The notes below the pieces were generated by a model that did no database searches, had not been told where the DNA came from, and saw only the letters and a program-made list of their open reading frames with translations. From Cliona cf. orientalis (taxonomy: Eukaryota > Porifera > Demospongiae > Clionaida > Clionaidae), in the NCBI GenBank assembly GCA_963930775.1, contig OZ005689.1, positions 6,735,569 to 6,799,568 on the forward strand: a DNA stretch of 64,000 bases. Direction: 5' to 3'. A program made the translations under genes and the position numbers. This document shows positions 23,250 through 34,612 of the stretch, piece after piece. Numbering within the stretch: position 1 is the stretch's first letter; each line of letters starts with the position of its first letter.

Positions 23250-25065
23250 AATTTGTATGACACTTTATGTGTATGAAGATCCTGAATTTCATTATAATGG
23301 GGCGAGTACCGAGTACCTTGCATGGTAAAAGATGGATCAGTGCGAAGGCTGTTGCCAGCCTGAAAGTAGTCTTAATTATTGTTGATATTGCCTCGTCGGT
23401 GAAAAAAAATACAATTCATATTATGATCCCTGGCAAAATTACGTTAATTTTGCATATAATATTCATGATTATGCCTTGCATTTGAGGCTTCAATTTAGTA
23501 TTACATTACTGCAAGGTAACATCATGTTGGCTAGCCACTTGATACAAGATCTGATCTTGTGGCTAGATTCATTGTCATGGGTAGCTATTGGCCCTTCAGT
23601 CATAGCTAATAAAATATTAGTAGTGTAGTGATGCCTACCAAATATTACCCTTTATTGAGTTTAAGACTCGTACACTGATGCCCCGTGAGACTATGCATTC
23701 TCAGTCTTTCTTTGTAACCATAAACAGCAGGGTGCAGAAATTTTCCCATGCTGTCTATATACCTATATGGTCTATATTTGTTTAGACACAAATCTTGTAA
23801 AACTTATGTAGCACTTTGAGGAACTATTGTATTCATTTATTACATACTTTTAATTAGCAAAACATTTGACCCAAGTATGCTTGAGTAAAGCCCTAGCATC
23901 CCTCTTCTCACTTTGTGATCGATACCACCATCTCCAGAGGTGATCAGGAGAGTTAAATTAGATAGCTATGAGCTATAGTCAAAAGTTGATGTACAAATTA
24001 ATCTTTTCACACAGAAAAGTACCCAGTAAGTGGGTGTCTGGATTCACTGGACTGGACTACTGGACTGGACAACTGGATTCATTGTCAATGGCCAATTTTA
24101 CCATAAAAATTCATTACAGCTCTTAATTGGTACCTCTTACAATTAGCACTTCTACCTGTGTTTCTATGCTTGTGCTATGCCTTTTTTGGAACCTGCAAAA
24201 AGCAATTATTGCTGATCATGGTTAGAGGACACTAGAGGCTCAGAGGAAATGGTGGAGTTGATAGTTAATGGTGAGAGTAGCTATACACAGTGAACAAAAT
24301 CTGCCATGATTTTCATTATAAGTTAGACATGATTGTCCTCTAGTAGAGAGCTTTAGTACTGCTCTTTGGTTTCTATGTCGAGGTGTCATCAGCAAATAGG
24401 ATAGGATAGCAATAGGGTTGTAAGAAAAGCGTGCTACAGCACTCAGGTGTTAAGTAAGACTGGTAGTCAATTCTATTCTACAATTAAAGTACAAATTCTC
24501 AGTGCTACTGTTCTGCAGAACAGGCAGTTTCCTTTTCACAGCATGGCTTGCCAGTCAATGCAATAGGCAGAGCATCATCGTTAAGTAGGGAAGCACACAG
24601 GAGACAGCTAGACCAACTGATGCTCACATTTTGGTAGCCACTTGCATTCAATTTCAGTCTAATCCCAGTGACTGGCCATTCCGTGCACTTTAATACAATT
24701 GTGATCCTTCAACTTTTTTGCTGTTTTCTTGCCATCATTTCACAAAGAGGGTATCCACGTTAGCATTGCATTGTGCAGTCCAACCTCCTCTATCCAGACT
24801 CCTAAAATTTGGACACCTCCTTCTAACAGGCATGGTGAAGTTTGTTGCTTGCCACCAGTAGAACTTCAAGAAACGCAAAAGAGTGATTTGGGAAAATTAT
24901 GCAACTTTAGCTTCTTCATACACTATGCAATATCGGCACATTTTCGTTGTGGGCATTCCTACAAATTTACATTTTTCTCCAACAAATTTAGGAGAAACAG
25001 AAATGGAAATTTTGGGCAATAAGTTTTCTAACATGCATTTACACAAGCTATTGCTATACATGTAG
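23250..25065. other. Gene-free stretch with a CTGGACTGGA microrepeat
   Basis: Near 24040-24080 ACTGGACTGGACTACTGGAC matches the tandem motif in the ends of the elements at 56817 and 61314. Near 24776 CAGTCCAACCTCCTCTATCC resembles a mariner-type end. A copy of the 19.1-19.3 kb text recurs at 23820-24010. No exon is seen. Confidence 0.45.
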
Positions 25066-25069
25066 GACA

Positions 25070-25659
25070 TACCGTATAGCACAAAATTTTCGCTGGATAA
25101 AAATTTTGCTCAATGCTCATACTTTGTATTGGCACAAAAATTTCGCCGAATTTAATTTCGCCCACAGCGCGAGTTGCTCACCAGGAAGTAGTGGGTGGAG
25201 CTCTCGAATAAACACGCCACGCACAGGCCCGAATATCGCGTACAGTGCGTACAATCCTCGGCACGATCAATCTCTCGCTTCTTTGTTTCCTTGGTCTTAG
25301 CTTGCTACACACCGTTCACAGCAGTGTTGGCCTCTGCGATGGCGGAAGGCTATAGCTTCGACGATAGGGGTCCCGCAAGATCGGACAAACCCGAGGTGTA
25401 CTGTTGAAGTACGACAGTAGCGACATCAAGCTAGGCTGCAGATCGAGAAAGAAGTCTCAAGAGGTTTTGAATACCAGGTAAAATAGCTGATTGATGATCA
25501 TGAGGCACTACTAGTACTGCTTGGCAGCCACGTGTAAAAAATTTCAGTGTGACAAAATTTTCACTGGGTAAAATAATTCGCCGAAAAAATTTTCGCCCAC
25601 GACGCGCCTGGGCGAAAAAGGCGAAATTTTCTCCAGGCGAAAATTTCCACTATACGGTA
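25070..25659 (+). mobile_element. TACCGTA-ended element carrying a first-exon-like ORF
   Basis: Ends ATACCGTATAGCACAAAATT and GAAAATTTCCACTATACGGT are inverted, flanked by TA. Repeated AAAATTTTCGC words mark both arms. Inside, after a promoter/5'UTR-like stretch, ATGG at 25339 opens MAEGYSFDDRGPARSDKPEV. It stops at 25405 but is followed in another frame by KYDSSDIKLGCRSRKKSQEV up to a donor, CCAG|GTAAAA (25478). It looks like a captured host first exon with one frameshift, in the same layout as the element at 3007-3393. Confidence 0.65.
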
Positions 25660-25739
25660 ATATGATACTTACCATGTGTGCACTGATAAGATCTCTGACT
25701 GTTAGTACGTCCAGCTTGCAAAAATTATTCACCACAGCA

Positions 25740-25890
25740 ACCAGGATATAGTGTTTCATTCACTTGAAGGCAAATAAAGTTAGTGCAAGCCAACGATGCC
25801 ATAGACAAAATTAGATTAGCTATTTCCTCAAGGGGAATCAAAGTGTAATGGCAAATTATGCTGAACATTTTATTTCATAGGTATTTTGTG
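25740..25890 (+). repeat. Orphan copy of secreted-gene upstream region
   Basis: It matches the upstream region of both secreted-protein genes, but the segmental repeat starts where the gene would be. It may mark a lost third gene. Confidence 0.6.
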
Positions 25891-26475
25891 TGCATACTGT
25901 TTTATTTTTGAGTGATAAAAGTATTTTTAGGGCCAGGCCAATTAAGAGTATGGAGTACAACCAGACTTACAAGCCACTCCTATAGCAACCTTTGAACGAG
26001 AGCTGATACAAGATAGCTGGGTTGAATGGTGCAAGAATTTTGAAACTTAATTACAGCTGATTGCCTCAAGAATTGACACAAATTTAATCAGCGAATTATA
26101 TAGCATAGCTTGGAGTGCTTTTTGCAGATGTTTACTACAGTGTAGAGTGTAGAAGTTGTGATGCTCAAACTTTATCACAACTATTACCTACTATATCTAA
26201 TTAATTAAGGGTGATTGTCTTAAGAATTCTCTAGACATGATTTCCTTGTAGTACAGCAACAGAAATTCTTGTGATACTCAAAATCCCTCACCACTTATAC
26301 CTGCTGTCTATCTTGATAGTCTTAAGAATTCTCTTGATACTAACTTCCTTGCAGTGTAGAATAACAGAAGACTAGTCCCTGTGATGCTCAAATCCTCTAT
26401 CTGTAACCTCATGGTTGCCTAGGAATTGTCTAGACACAAATCTTATAAAACATTCATTATAATTTGTGTGACACT
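25890..26475 (+). repeat. Segmental repeat family, copy 4
   Basis: Same landmarks as copies 1-3, including GTGCTTTTTGCAGATGTTTA and TCTTAAGAATTCTCTTGATA. Followed by text shared with 23.8 kb. Confidence 0.75.
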
Positions 26476-26739
26476 TTGAGGAAGTAACTATTAGTATTCA
26501 TTTACTACTTTTATTTAGCAAAACTTGGACCCAAGTATGCAATGCTTGAGTATAGGCCCTAATGTCCCCCTTCCTTTTTTCTGATGTACTTTAGCTATAA
26601 GCTTTAGCTATAGCTATAGCTGGGCCTGCAATATTTATAAATCAGCAACGACTACATAAAACCTATACGGAAGTATAGTGTGAAATTGCATAAACAGTCC
26701 TAAATAATATAGGTGCCTTGTCCCACTATTTCTGCTTAG

Positions 26740-26910
26740 GTCACCTATTTTCTCCTGGCTTCTTTAAGTCTTCGTTTTATCCACACAGCCAGTAAGGAGA
26801 CCCCTCACCTTTAAATGGAGGTAGTTCCACCCTTTTACTCAGGAAAGTGAAAAGAAGGTGAACAGAAAGAAATTCAAAGAAAAATTAACAGAAATGGAAA
26901 ATTTTGGGTG
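26740..26910. repeat. Micro-inverted segment
   Basis: Relative to 18010-18180, the text from CTCCTGGCTTCTTTAAGTCT to GAAAATTTTGGGTG is reversed, while the flank CCACTATTTCTGCTTAGGTC is in the same orientation in both places. Confidence 0.6.
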
Positions 26911-27039
26911 TAAGTACTAGCATGCATTTACACAAGCCATTGCTACATATATGAAGAAGGTAATATCATACCATGTGTGCACTGATAAGATCTCTGGCTG
27001 TTGCAATTGGCATGTCCAGCTTGTGAAAATTATTCACTA

Positions 27040-27200
27040 CAGCAACCAGAATATAGTGTTTCATTCACTTGAAGGCAAATAAAGTTAGTGCAAGCCAACG
27101 ATGCCATAGACAAAATTAGATTAGCTATTTCCTCAAGGGTAATTAAGGTGTAATGGCAAACTATGCTGAATATTTTATTTCGTAGATATTTTGTGTGCAC
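27040..27200 (+). repeat. Upstream-region duplicate, copy next to paralog 2
   Basis: The same block as at 19590-19725, about 100 bp before the start codon of secreted-protein paralog 2. Confidence 0.65.
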
Positions 27201-27231
27201 GTGCATACTATTTATGCATAAAGCTTCTAGC

Positions 27232-27238
27232 TATAAAA
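27232..27238 (+). promoter_or_regulatory. TATA box of secreted-protein gene 2
   Basis: TATAAAA lies 67 bp upstream of the start codon. The downstream CTAGTGCAAACT matches the corresponding site in paralog 1. Confidence 0.6.
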
Positions 27239-27298
27239 AGGATATTGTATCTAGTGCAAACTCATTCTATCTCAAAAATTTAATACAGCTTCACTGAA

Positions 27299-27959
27299 AT
27301 GAACAGTATTTTGATTATTACTGTGCTGGCAAGTGCCTTTGCCTTGAGCCAATGCTATCCGAGCTACAGTCGCCTTGATGTTGGAGAAAATGAGGTAGCT
27401 GTTACTGATTTATACATTACAGTTTAGAGTATGAACGTATTAATTTTGCTTTTAAATTATTTGCAGTTGATGGCTAATAAACAAACTGATGATATGTTTT
27501 ATAGTAAGCACAATGTTGCTGTCATGTTTTGTGTAACCTTAATAATTCTAACAGTAAAAAATATTCATTTGGTAATAACAATATTTTTTGAAATAACCTA
27601 CATATATCATTGCAAGTTGTTTGTGTTTAAGGATGTTAGCTGAATTAGATGTATAATTGCAGGCTGCATTCTCACCCCAGTTTTAAAAACCACTGTTTCT
27701 ATATCTATTTTACTTTCATGATGAAAACTAGGTTGTTCTACAAACCCAATTAGTAGAGAATAAAGGCACAGCAATAAATCTTTTAACAGTAAGCTTTATT
27801 TTTGCAGGTGTACTTTGCTTCAACGGGGCAGAATGTTCGGGTCAACCCTACACAGAGCCATCAGATGGATGCTGCAAACTTGGCTTCGGATATTTTCAAG
27901 TGGCGCGAATATGTCATCAGTGCTATAGTGCCAACTGTACGTTTTTAGTAATGAAGTAG
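27299..27959 (+). CDS. Small secreted cysteine-rich protein, paralog 2
   Basis: Exons 27299-27394, 27467-27503 and 27808-27959. Exon 1 gives a signal peptide almost like paralog 1 (MNSILIITVLASAFALSQCY); exon 2 starts LMANKQTDD, matching exon 3 of paralog 1; the last exon reads VLCFNGAECSGQPYTEPS, DGCCKLGFGYF, then CHQCYSANC. Phases (0, then 1) agree with paralog 1. The 72-nt exon of paralog 1 has no counterpart in the short intron here, so one symmetric phase 0 exon was gained or lost. About 94 residues. It has extra cysteines near the end (CHQC, NC) and ends in TFLVMK. Function unknown; probably secreted. Confidence 0.6.
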
Positions 27960-28922
27960 TCATTTTGCTCTTAGATTATTAATAAATCTGTCTAGCCATC
28001 CGCAAATTCTCCAGGACTAAGCATACTATATTCTCACATTATTTTAGGCATGAATGATTTAAAATTCATAAGGTCAAGTTCACAAAGAAGTTACTTTAGG
28101 TAGAGAAATGGATTCTGTTGCTTTTCTTGTAAGCTAAAAACATTGCTTAATAGCTTGTTTTTGAAGGTAACTGAGCCTAGCTGTACTGTTAATGCAAGCT
28201 GCTAGTATACAGGCACTCCAAGGCAAATTTAGAAGCAGCTGGTATTCTTGCTAATTTAAAAACTGAATTTGCCAAAACCAGCGAAAAAAATATTATAATG
28301 GTACTAAAAATGATGACTATGGTTTTTAATGTATATAGCTTTCAAAGTGTTGGAGTTCAGAAGTACCTGCACATAAATGGAAAGACACAAAGCAAACAGA
28401 TTTTTCCTTGGAGGGCGTTCATTGGATTTGTAGGGAAAAAAGGTTTAAATTTTAGATCTGCTAGAACATGAAGGTTGTGCATTGGAATGCTCTCAAAATT
28501 GACTAATAGGCCCGGATACATACATAGTTGTGTAGACAACAAGTATGATGCAAAAACCGAGGTATGATAATGTTAGTGAAGTTGTAGTTCAGTTGTCCCA
28601 TTATGATATTTGTTTTCTCAAACACAGTCATGGTCAGCTACTTCACATTGGCTAGCAGAATAATTATATAGAGCAGCTATACATACTTCTATTATCTCAA
28701 GGCAAATCACTGCTCTCACACTCCCTTTACCTACCTGTACCTACGTACAGATGCACACTCATCCTTTAATTACAATACACAAAATAATCCTTTGATTACA
28801 AAACCATATGATTATTCAGCCATACTACTGGTATTCAAATTTACAAAAATCTGCATACTATATTAAATATTTGTCATGATTAGAAAGACAGACAGAAATT
28901 TATACTCTTGTTTATTGTATAG

Positions 28923-29418
28923 TTTGGGATACTGGAAGACTATATTTCTACTATGATGGCTGAAAAGGAAGCTTCACTGGCTAACAAAAATGTAAGGCTT
29001 TTTATATTATAGCTAACTGTTCAATTATTATTATTTTTTTGGTTTTCAGATAAAACTGACGTTAACTGTGTAATAGTGATTTATGCTAGCGAACACTTTT
29101 TTATGTGTAAACTGATATAAGTTAACTTTATGAACACTTGTAGAGTTTAAATTTAGTAAACAATTTTTGTTGCCATCAACTGATTTCCCAACCGAGCTAG
29201 CCAGCTAGCTATGCACTCATGAATTATAGGGTTTGGTAAACGTGCAGGGTGCACTCCCCTTTCCTCCAATATGTCAACCTACTTACACCCAGAACACCTA
29301 TTGGTCTACACCAGTCACCACAATATCTATCGAAACTACTAATTTCATACAGACCAGCTGGCCTATGACCACAAGCGGGCCGTTGTTGAATTTAGTTGGG
29401 GGTAGGCAGCCTTTTTAG
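28923..29418 (+). CDS. Possible third secreted-family gene, two 3' exons
   Basis: Exon 28923-28991 (acceptor TTGTATAG, donor AAT|GTAAGG) reads FGILEDYISTMMAEKEASLA, which loosely recalls the WLEQ/LMAYANTDN part of paralog 1. Exon 29248-29418 (acceptor AACGTGCAG) continues in phase 0 with GALPFPPICQPTYTQNTYW and a Thr/Ser/Pro-rich tail to a stop. No first exon with signal peptide was found; a frame ending DNKYDAKTE at a donor near 28561 is one candidate. The two exons fit together, but membership in the family is uncertain. Confidence 0.35.
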
Positions 29419-29690
29419 GCAAATCTGATACGGCCAGATCCAGCTTGTTGACAACCTCATTAGGCAGACCAGACTAGAAGGTGCAAGATAAGGATAACAG
29501 GGCCGTACTAGTCTAGCAAATTATTCCAGGGGAGGGGGGGCGGCAAAGTAGAGAAATTATTGTCAGGGGGGTGAATGTACAGCAATTGTTGGGCTAAGGG
29601 GATAATTACGTGAAACCCCTCTATGTAAATACAGCATTGGATAATAATGGGGCCCATGCTAGTTGATGGCTAATATTAAGTTATAGTACA

Positions 29691-30000
29691 CATAGGCGGC
29701 GGAACCCATAGGGCTTTGGGGCTGAAGCCCCCCCAATATTTGAGCCCCATAATAGCTTTTTGATGACTATCTTGCAGAAAAATAATTGATAATAGATAAA
29801 TACCTACAAAATCTTCCTAGAATAAGTTCAAGAATCGATCTTAGTGCACGTTTTCCACCATTTCTTTGTTTCTGATAACCGATAGCTCCGTATGACCTTT
29901 GAACTTCAATTAAGTGGGTGTGGCCCTAAAATTTATCGCGCGCGCTTCGCGCGCAATCAGTATTAGCCCCCCCAAACAAATGTTACTTCCTCCGCCTATG
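29691..30000. mobile_element. MITE with CATAGGCGG ends and 5-bp GTACA duplication
   Basis: TIRs CATAGGCGGCGGAA and TTCCTCCGCCTATG are flanked on both sides by GTACA (29686-29690 and 30001-30005). Near the right end lies the palindrome CGCGCGCTTCGCGCGC, preceded by GTGGGTGTGGCCCTAAAATT; the element at 45069 has the same palindrome and a similar preceding text. Non-coding. Confidence 0.8.
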
Positions 30001-30005
30001 GTACA

Positions 30006-32180
30006 TATAGTAACTACAATGATGCTTACTGCGCTTTGAGCTCAGCGTTGGTGATTCGAACTTGGACTGGCGAGGTCATTCACCCGGAATTCGGCGGTGC
30101 CCGGAGGTTGCTGGAGTTCCGGTTGGAATTTGGCGGGATCCGGAAGTGTCACCACCTACTGAGATCCTGGCCGGAGCGAGGTTACTCATCTTTCTTCGTC
30201 GTACGTTTAGCTACCAGTTGTTGTGTGATCGATCGTTACTTCTGTGTTTCTGATATCTAATTTCTCTTCAAGTCCTGCGGCGTTGTTAGAAAAACGCTGA
30301 TTGTTTGCAGCTCTGTGCTGACTTAACTCACTTGCGGGGAGCAAAAATTTTAGGCCGCCTTAGGCCACGTGATCACGACACCGTATGGATAATTGAAATT
30401 TCGTATAAATATTTATTTATCTTCAAAAATTTGCTGTTAATTACTGAAATTGGGAGCAATTTTAGGGCCAAATACACAATGTCATATATGCAGCCTTGTC
30501 ACGACATGGAACTCACTTTAGTCAGCTCTTTAGCTCTATGGTGGGGTTCAGTTGAAATATCTTTTCTATGTATGAGCTAGCCACACAAGAGCTGACTACT
30601 TTAAGGCTATGAGAGCTAAAGAGAGTACTTTTTTGTTCTTTACTAGTCAGCGCTAATAGGCTATTTGGCTCCAGTCACAGTCATTTTTTTCCTACACACT
30701 TCTTTTTCTCTGCCTTCAAAACAGGCCTTTACCAACAATGGCTGCCCATCAATAGTGTAGATCTTAGAACTCCAGATGGCTTTGTCGAAATGTCATAAAA
30801 GTGAAAGGCAAGGTTTGAAATTTATACAGTCTAGCCAGTTTTGCTCTATGACTATCTAGCTAAAGAGTCTGAACAAGAATGACCAGAACAATAAAGTGCA
30901 CTGATTGGCCAAGTTTATGATGTTCTGAGCTGTTGATTTTTCAATTCTTGCTAAATATTCGATCCTAGCTAGGGTATTTAATAGAGTGTAGCTGGTTGCT
31001 TCTTGCTTAGGAAAATATGAGGTGTCTTATCCAACGGGACCCTTTACCAATTTTCCTATCATTCCTACAGCTACCGCTTTTCCCTAATATGCTTGTTGGT
31101 CATTAGCATAGCAGTGTAAGGGAATGGTGGAAGGGAATACAGGAATGCAAGTATATATTCTCCATTTTAGTTGAAAGAGAGTAGCCTCCAAACCACGCCT
31201 TTTTCTCCCCACTGGTTCGAGACTAGAATGAGAGCTGCAATAAGGACCTGCTATGTGCTATGGCATACTGACCTTATTTCCACTTATGCCTGGTTGTAGC
31301 TATGGGAACTCAAGTGACCACCTTATGCTGCTGTGAGCAAGATATCTCTAAAGTCAAAGGTCTCATCCTATAGACGCTCACTCCCAAACTGGAGGGCATA
31401 GCTATTAGTAAAAAGATTGCTGCTGCATACAAGCTGTCTCCATGCATGCAAGTTTGAATCAATAAAAACTAGAGGGTAGCTACATAGTATTACATAAACT
31501 TTGCCTTCTCAAGGCAAAGAGGCTAAAAATTTGACTTCTAGTCATCCAGAGTTTGCTTTATAGCAAGAGAATATTTCTGTGGCTTTAAAAAGTGAGAAAA
31601 CATTTTGTTTTGTGGCATTCTAGTATTCCCTTCCACCTTGTATTTGTATTTAATGCAAACATTGTAAAGCCGGAGTGAGCCTTTGATTTACTACGATGTA
31701 AAAGTGAAAGAAATCCACTACACATTTACTTATCTAGGCAAAGATAATTTTAAAGCAAATAGCTATGAAACATTTCATGTATTATACAGGATCGTAAATA
31801 TTACTTGCTATGTATAGCTACTTTTCCACAATTTGTCATCAAACGAGCACAAAGTGTGAGCGTTCACACTGATCATACTTGTCAAGTTTCAATGTGATGC
31901 CCATATGCATGGTACGTATGTGGTACGTGGTACGTGGTACGTGGTGCGTGGTACGTGGTATGGTGGTACGTCATTTGCTGTTGTGTTGCTAGAGCTTTTG
32001 TGATGACACAATGCTTACCAGTAGTTTGTTGTAGGTTAGTTAAGCCTTCCAGCCTACCCTACCAACAGTTTGATGCTTGACAAGCTTAGAGGCTAGAGCC
32101 AAGCATACCACGTAGCATACTGCTTAATGTTATAATAATATTGTTAAACTTATTGTAAATGTTAGATTTTGTTAAAAATT
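30006..32180. other. Gene-free stretch; GC-rich patch at its start
   Basis: About 30030-30180 is unusually GC-rich (CCGGAATTCGGCGG, GGCGGGATCCGGAAGTG) and open in two frames; it could be a 5' UTR or a transposon 5' end, but no protein family is recognised. The remainder is AT-rich with no exon seen, apart from a GGTACGT microsatellite. Confidence 0.4.
31914..31975 (+). repeat. GGTACGT microsatellite
   Basis: About seven GGTACGT-like units in tandem with minor changes. Confidence 0.85.
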
Positions 32181-32192
32181 CAATCACGACAG

Positions 32193-33536
32193 CTCCTCCT
32201 GGTCAGCCACACACACTGTTGGTCAAAGAGAGTGAGGCTACATTGTTTCAAGTCTGCTGGGAAGCTCCGCCGGTCCAGCCTGATTCCCATATCTCATACT
32301 ACCTTCTTGGAGCGTATAATCTCAACAGCAGTTTTGAAAGTAATCATAGTAAAACAGTGTTTATATAATTAGCACAATCGCTAATGCAACGTCTTCGAAT
32401 GTGACTGGTCTCCTTCCTGGTACCACCTATGAGCTGACTGTGGTGGCAGTGTCTCAGGGAGGGGATGTTGTTGCCAGAGGCCAACCTAGTGATCCCATAG
32501 TTGACACAACTAGTGTAACAGGTAAGTTAATTCATTTTCCTTATAATTGAATTCATTATTGATATTCCCAGTTCCTGAACTTTCCTGCAATGCTTCAATA
32601 TTGGCTAATGGTGAAGTCATAGTTACCTGGTTCTACATCCATACTGGAGGACTGCCTCGATCTGACAAATATGTCTGTTTTATACTGCTTTGGGAATAAT
32701 GATATTCCCATTCCCATTCCACTCATCAGTGTTGATACAACATCTGTCACTATTCCTGACCGCTGAAAACAGTGAAGGATCATCAAGCACAATGTGTGGT
32801 CTCACTACTCCTGAATTAGGTAATCTAATTGTAATGTGGTCCCCTTACTGTCAAATCAGCATGCATATCATTAATTCTTGGGTGCACATATACATAATTA
32901 ACTTGTTTGTCCATGGCATAGTTCCCTTTCATTATCTGGCTATATAGCTATACACTACAGTATGATCATCTAAATTCGAATTCATCCCATAGTTGATAGT
33001 TTGCCTATGAAAACTTTGGTTGCTAAGCGACTGCATAAATAAACACGTATGTACACAATGTCATGCACACATGGCATGCATACACTGTGACAAACATCGA
33101 CACTGTGGCACACACGTACACATGCACTTTGCTATATAGCTGATGTTCCTTCAGTTCCCTCGGACAACAGGTTTACCATTGCTGCTATGGCTGGAGGAGT
33201 TGTTGGCGGTTTGATGGTATTAGGAATCGTACTTTTAGTGAGTCTGGTTTTAGGCATTACAGTGGCCACGAAGTTAAGGAAACAAGGTAAATACTTGATT
33301 ATAGTAAGCACCTATATAAATTAAATATTATAATGGTAATTTTAATTACCACAGGTAATCAAATAAAGCTTGAAGCAGTTTATGAGGATCCCAATAATCT
33401 CCAACAGCACACACCAAAGAAAGATAAAGATATAGAACTGGAGGAGTGTCCGGTTTATGTTGAGAAAAGAAAAGATGACATCAAACTGGAAGAGTGTCCA
33501 GCATATGGACACTTACGTAACAGTGTGCTTAAATAA
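32193..33536 (+). pseudogene. Receptor block gamma: FN3a, FN3b, TM, intact tail
   Basis: Four exons in register, all phase 1 at their joints: FN3a 32193-32521 (CWEAPPVQPDSHISYYLLG; broken by a short insertion giving a stop near 32366), FN3b 32572-32819 (shortened in the middle and out of frame), TM 33155-33286 (PSDNRFTIAAMAGGVVGG, a hydrophobic helix, then KLRKQ) and tail 33355-33536. TM and tail are open and joined G|GT. The tail reads KLEAVYEDP and then two 16-residue repeats, IELEECPVYVEKRKDD and IKLEECPAYGHLRNSVLK, to the stop. It is a single-pass receptor with a tyrosine-repeat tail; the ectodomain part is disabled. Confidence 0.7.
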
Positions 33537-33612
33537 TCACTTATGAAAGATCTGCATGGATAAATTGCATATAGTGCTAGTGCAGTGATCATGACCTAGC
33601 TGTTGTAAAATT

Positions 33613-33815
33613 ATCACTCTCATGCGTGTGCACATTAAATTTAATTTGTGCCCCTCCCCCTTATTGTGCACTAACTAGCTATCATGAGTGTAGCTAAGAA
33701 GCAACAGTTGGTGGATGCAAGAAAAGACTCGAACGAAATGAATCAGCTAGTACCTTGTCTTATTTGCCCTTCTGATACTTAGTTACTGAGTGACCAACAT
33801 CAGGATGCCACAATG
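33613..33815 (+). repeat. 3' flank of receptor family, shared with 54.3 kb
   Basis: Landmarks TGTAGCTAAGAAGCAACAGT and ATACTTAGTTAC recur at 54293-54470, where they follow directly after a truncated FN3a. This marks a deletion that joined FN3a to the 3' flank in block zeta. Confidence 0.7.
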
Positions 33816-33884
33816 TAGATAAATATCATGAGAATATGGGATATAATAAATTATAGTACATGATACTACAGTAACTATTGTAGT

Positions 33885-34060
33885 TCATCGAATACAACAC
33901 ATGATCCAATTTAATGCAAAAAATTAGCATTAAATTTTTACCGATCATAACGTTTAATATGTATGGAGCGATCGACTACCTTTACCAGAAAAACGCACGT
34001 TTTTCAAAATTGAAATTATTTCTTTCCATGCGTTGTATTAGATTAAGTACGGTATGACAT
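33885..34060 (+). mobile_element. GTCGTC-core element, copy 2
   Basis: Matches 60868-61035 (CGAATACAACACATGATCCA through GCGTTGTATTAGATTAAGTA) and 15959-16132 on the other strand. Its core word is varied here (GACTACCTTTACC). Confidence 0.65.
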
Positions 34061-34222
34061 TGGTATTTCAATCTTATTCCCAGACTCTGGGTGGAATTGC
34101 TTCAGCAGTGTGTAATCGTTCAGTTGTGATGCTCTTCCTGTGAAAAATCATAACAATCAAGCTGACTAAATATTTCTGGAGCTATCTGTATTATAGTAGC
34201 TTATATTGGCAATAACCCACAT

Positions 34223-34542
34223 CAAGAGTATATAATAGGAAGAGAAGGGAGAGTATCCTACTCTGTATATTGCTGTGCAAACGCACTGCGGATAATTAAA
34301 TCCGTATATCCTTGTAAACTGTAGTATACTCCACATATCACCTTGTAGTCAAGTGAGTGTTGGCCAATAATTGGTCTAGGACAGCCCACTTGGGTAGCTA
34401 CTACCCAGCTATGGTACTCACCAGTACTGGTGGGTTTCACAGTTTGTTTGAGTCAACCACTCAAATTTAATTATCCGCAGTGCGTTTGCACAGCAGTATA
34501 CAGAGTAGGATACTCTCCCTCTCTTCTTATTATATACTCTTG
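34223..34542. mobile_element. hAT-like MITE, long TIRs, 7-bp CCCACAT duplication
   Basis: Arms of about 75 bp start CAAGAGTATATAAT and end ATTATATACTCTTG; both contain GCAAACGCACTGCGGATAAT or its complement. CCCACAT flanks both ends. Non-coding, 320 bp. Confidence 0.85.
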
Positions 34543-34587
34543 CCCACATCTATTCAGCTTTTCAATGTTGCACTGAAAAGACAGGAG

Positions 34588-34612
34588 TGTGTGTGTGTGT
34601 GTGTGTGTGTGT
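34588..34612 (+). repeat. (GT)n microsatellite
   Basis: About 12 GT units. Confidence 0.9.

Noticed and set aside
30040-30070. TGATTCGAACTTGG as a tRNA B box
   Set aside because: No A box, acceptor stem or cloverleaf could be found around it; no tRNA or rRNA gene was seen in the window.
30036-30260. Two overlapping frames in a GC-rich patch
   Set aside because: No recognisable protein, no splice sites, and both frames stay open only because of local composition.
34588-34612. GT run as a possible regulatory Z-DNA site
   Set aside because: Ordinary microsatellite; no gene start nearby.
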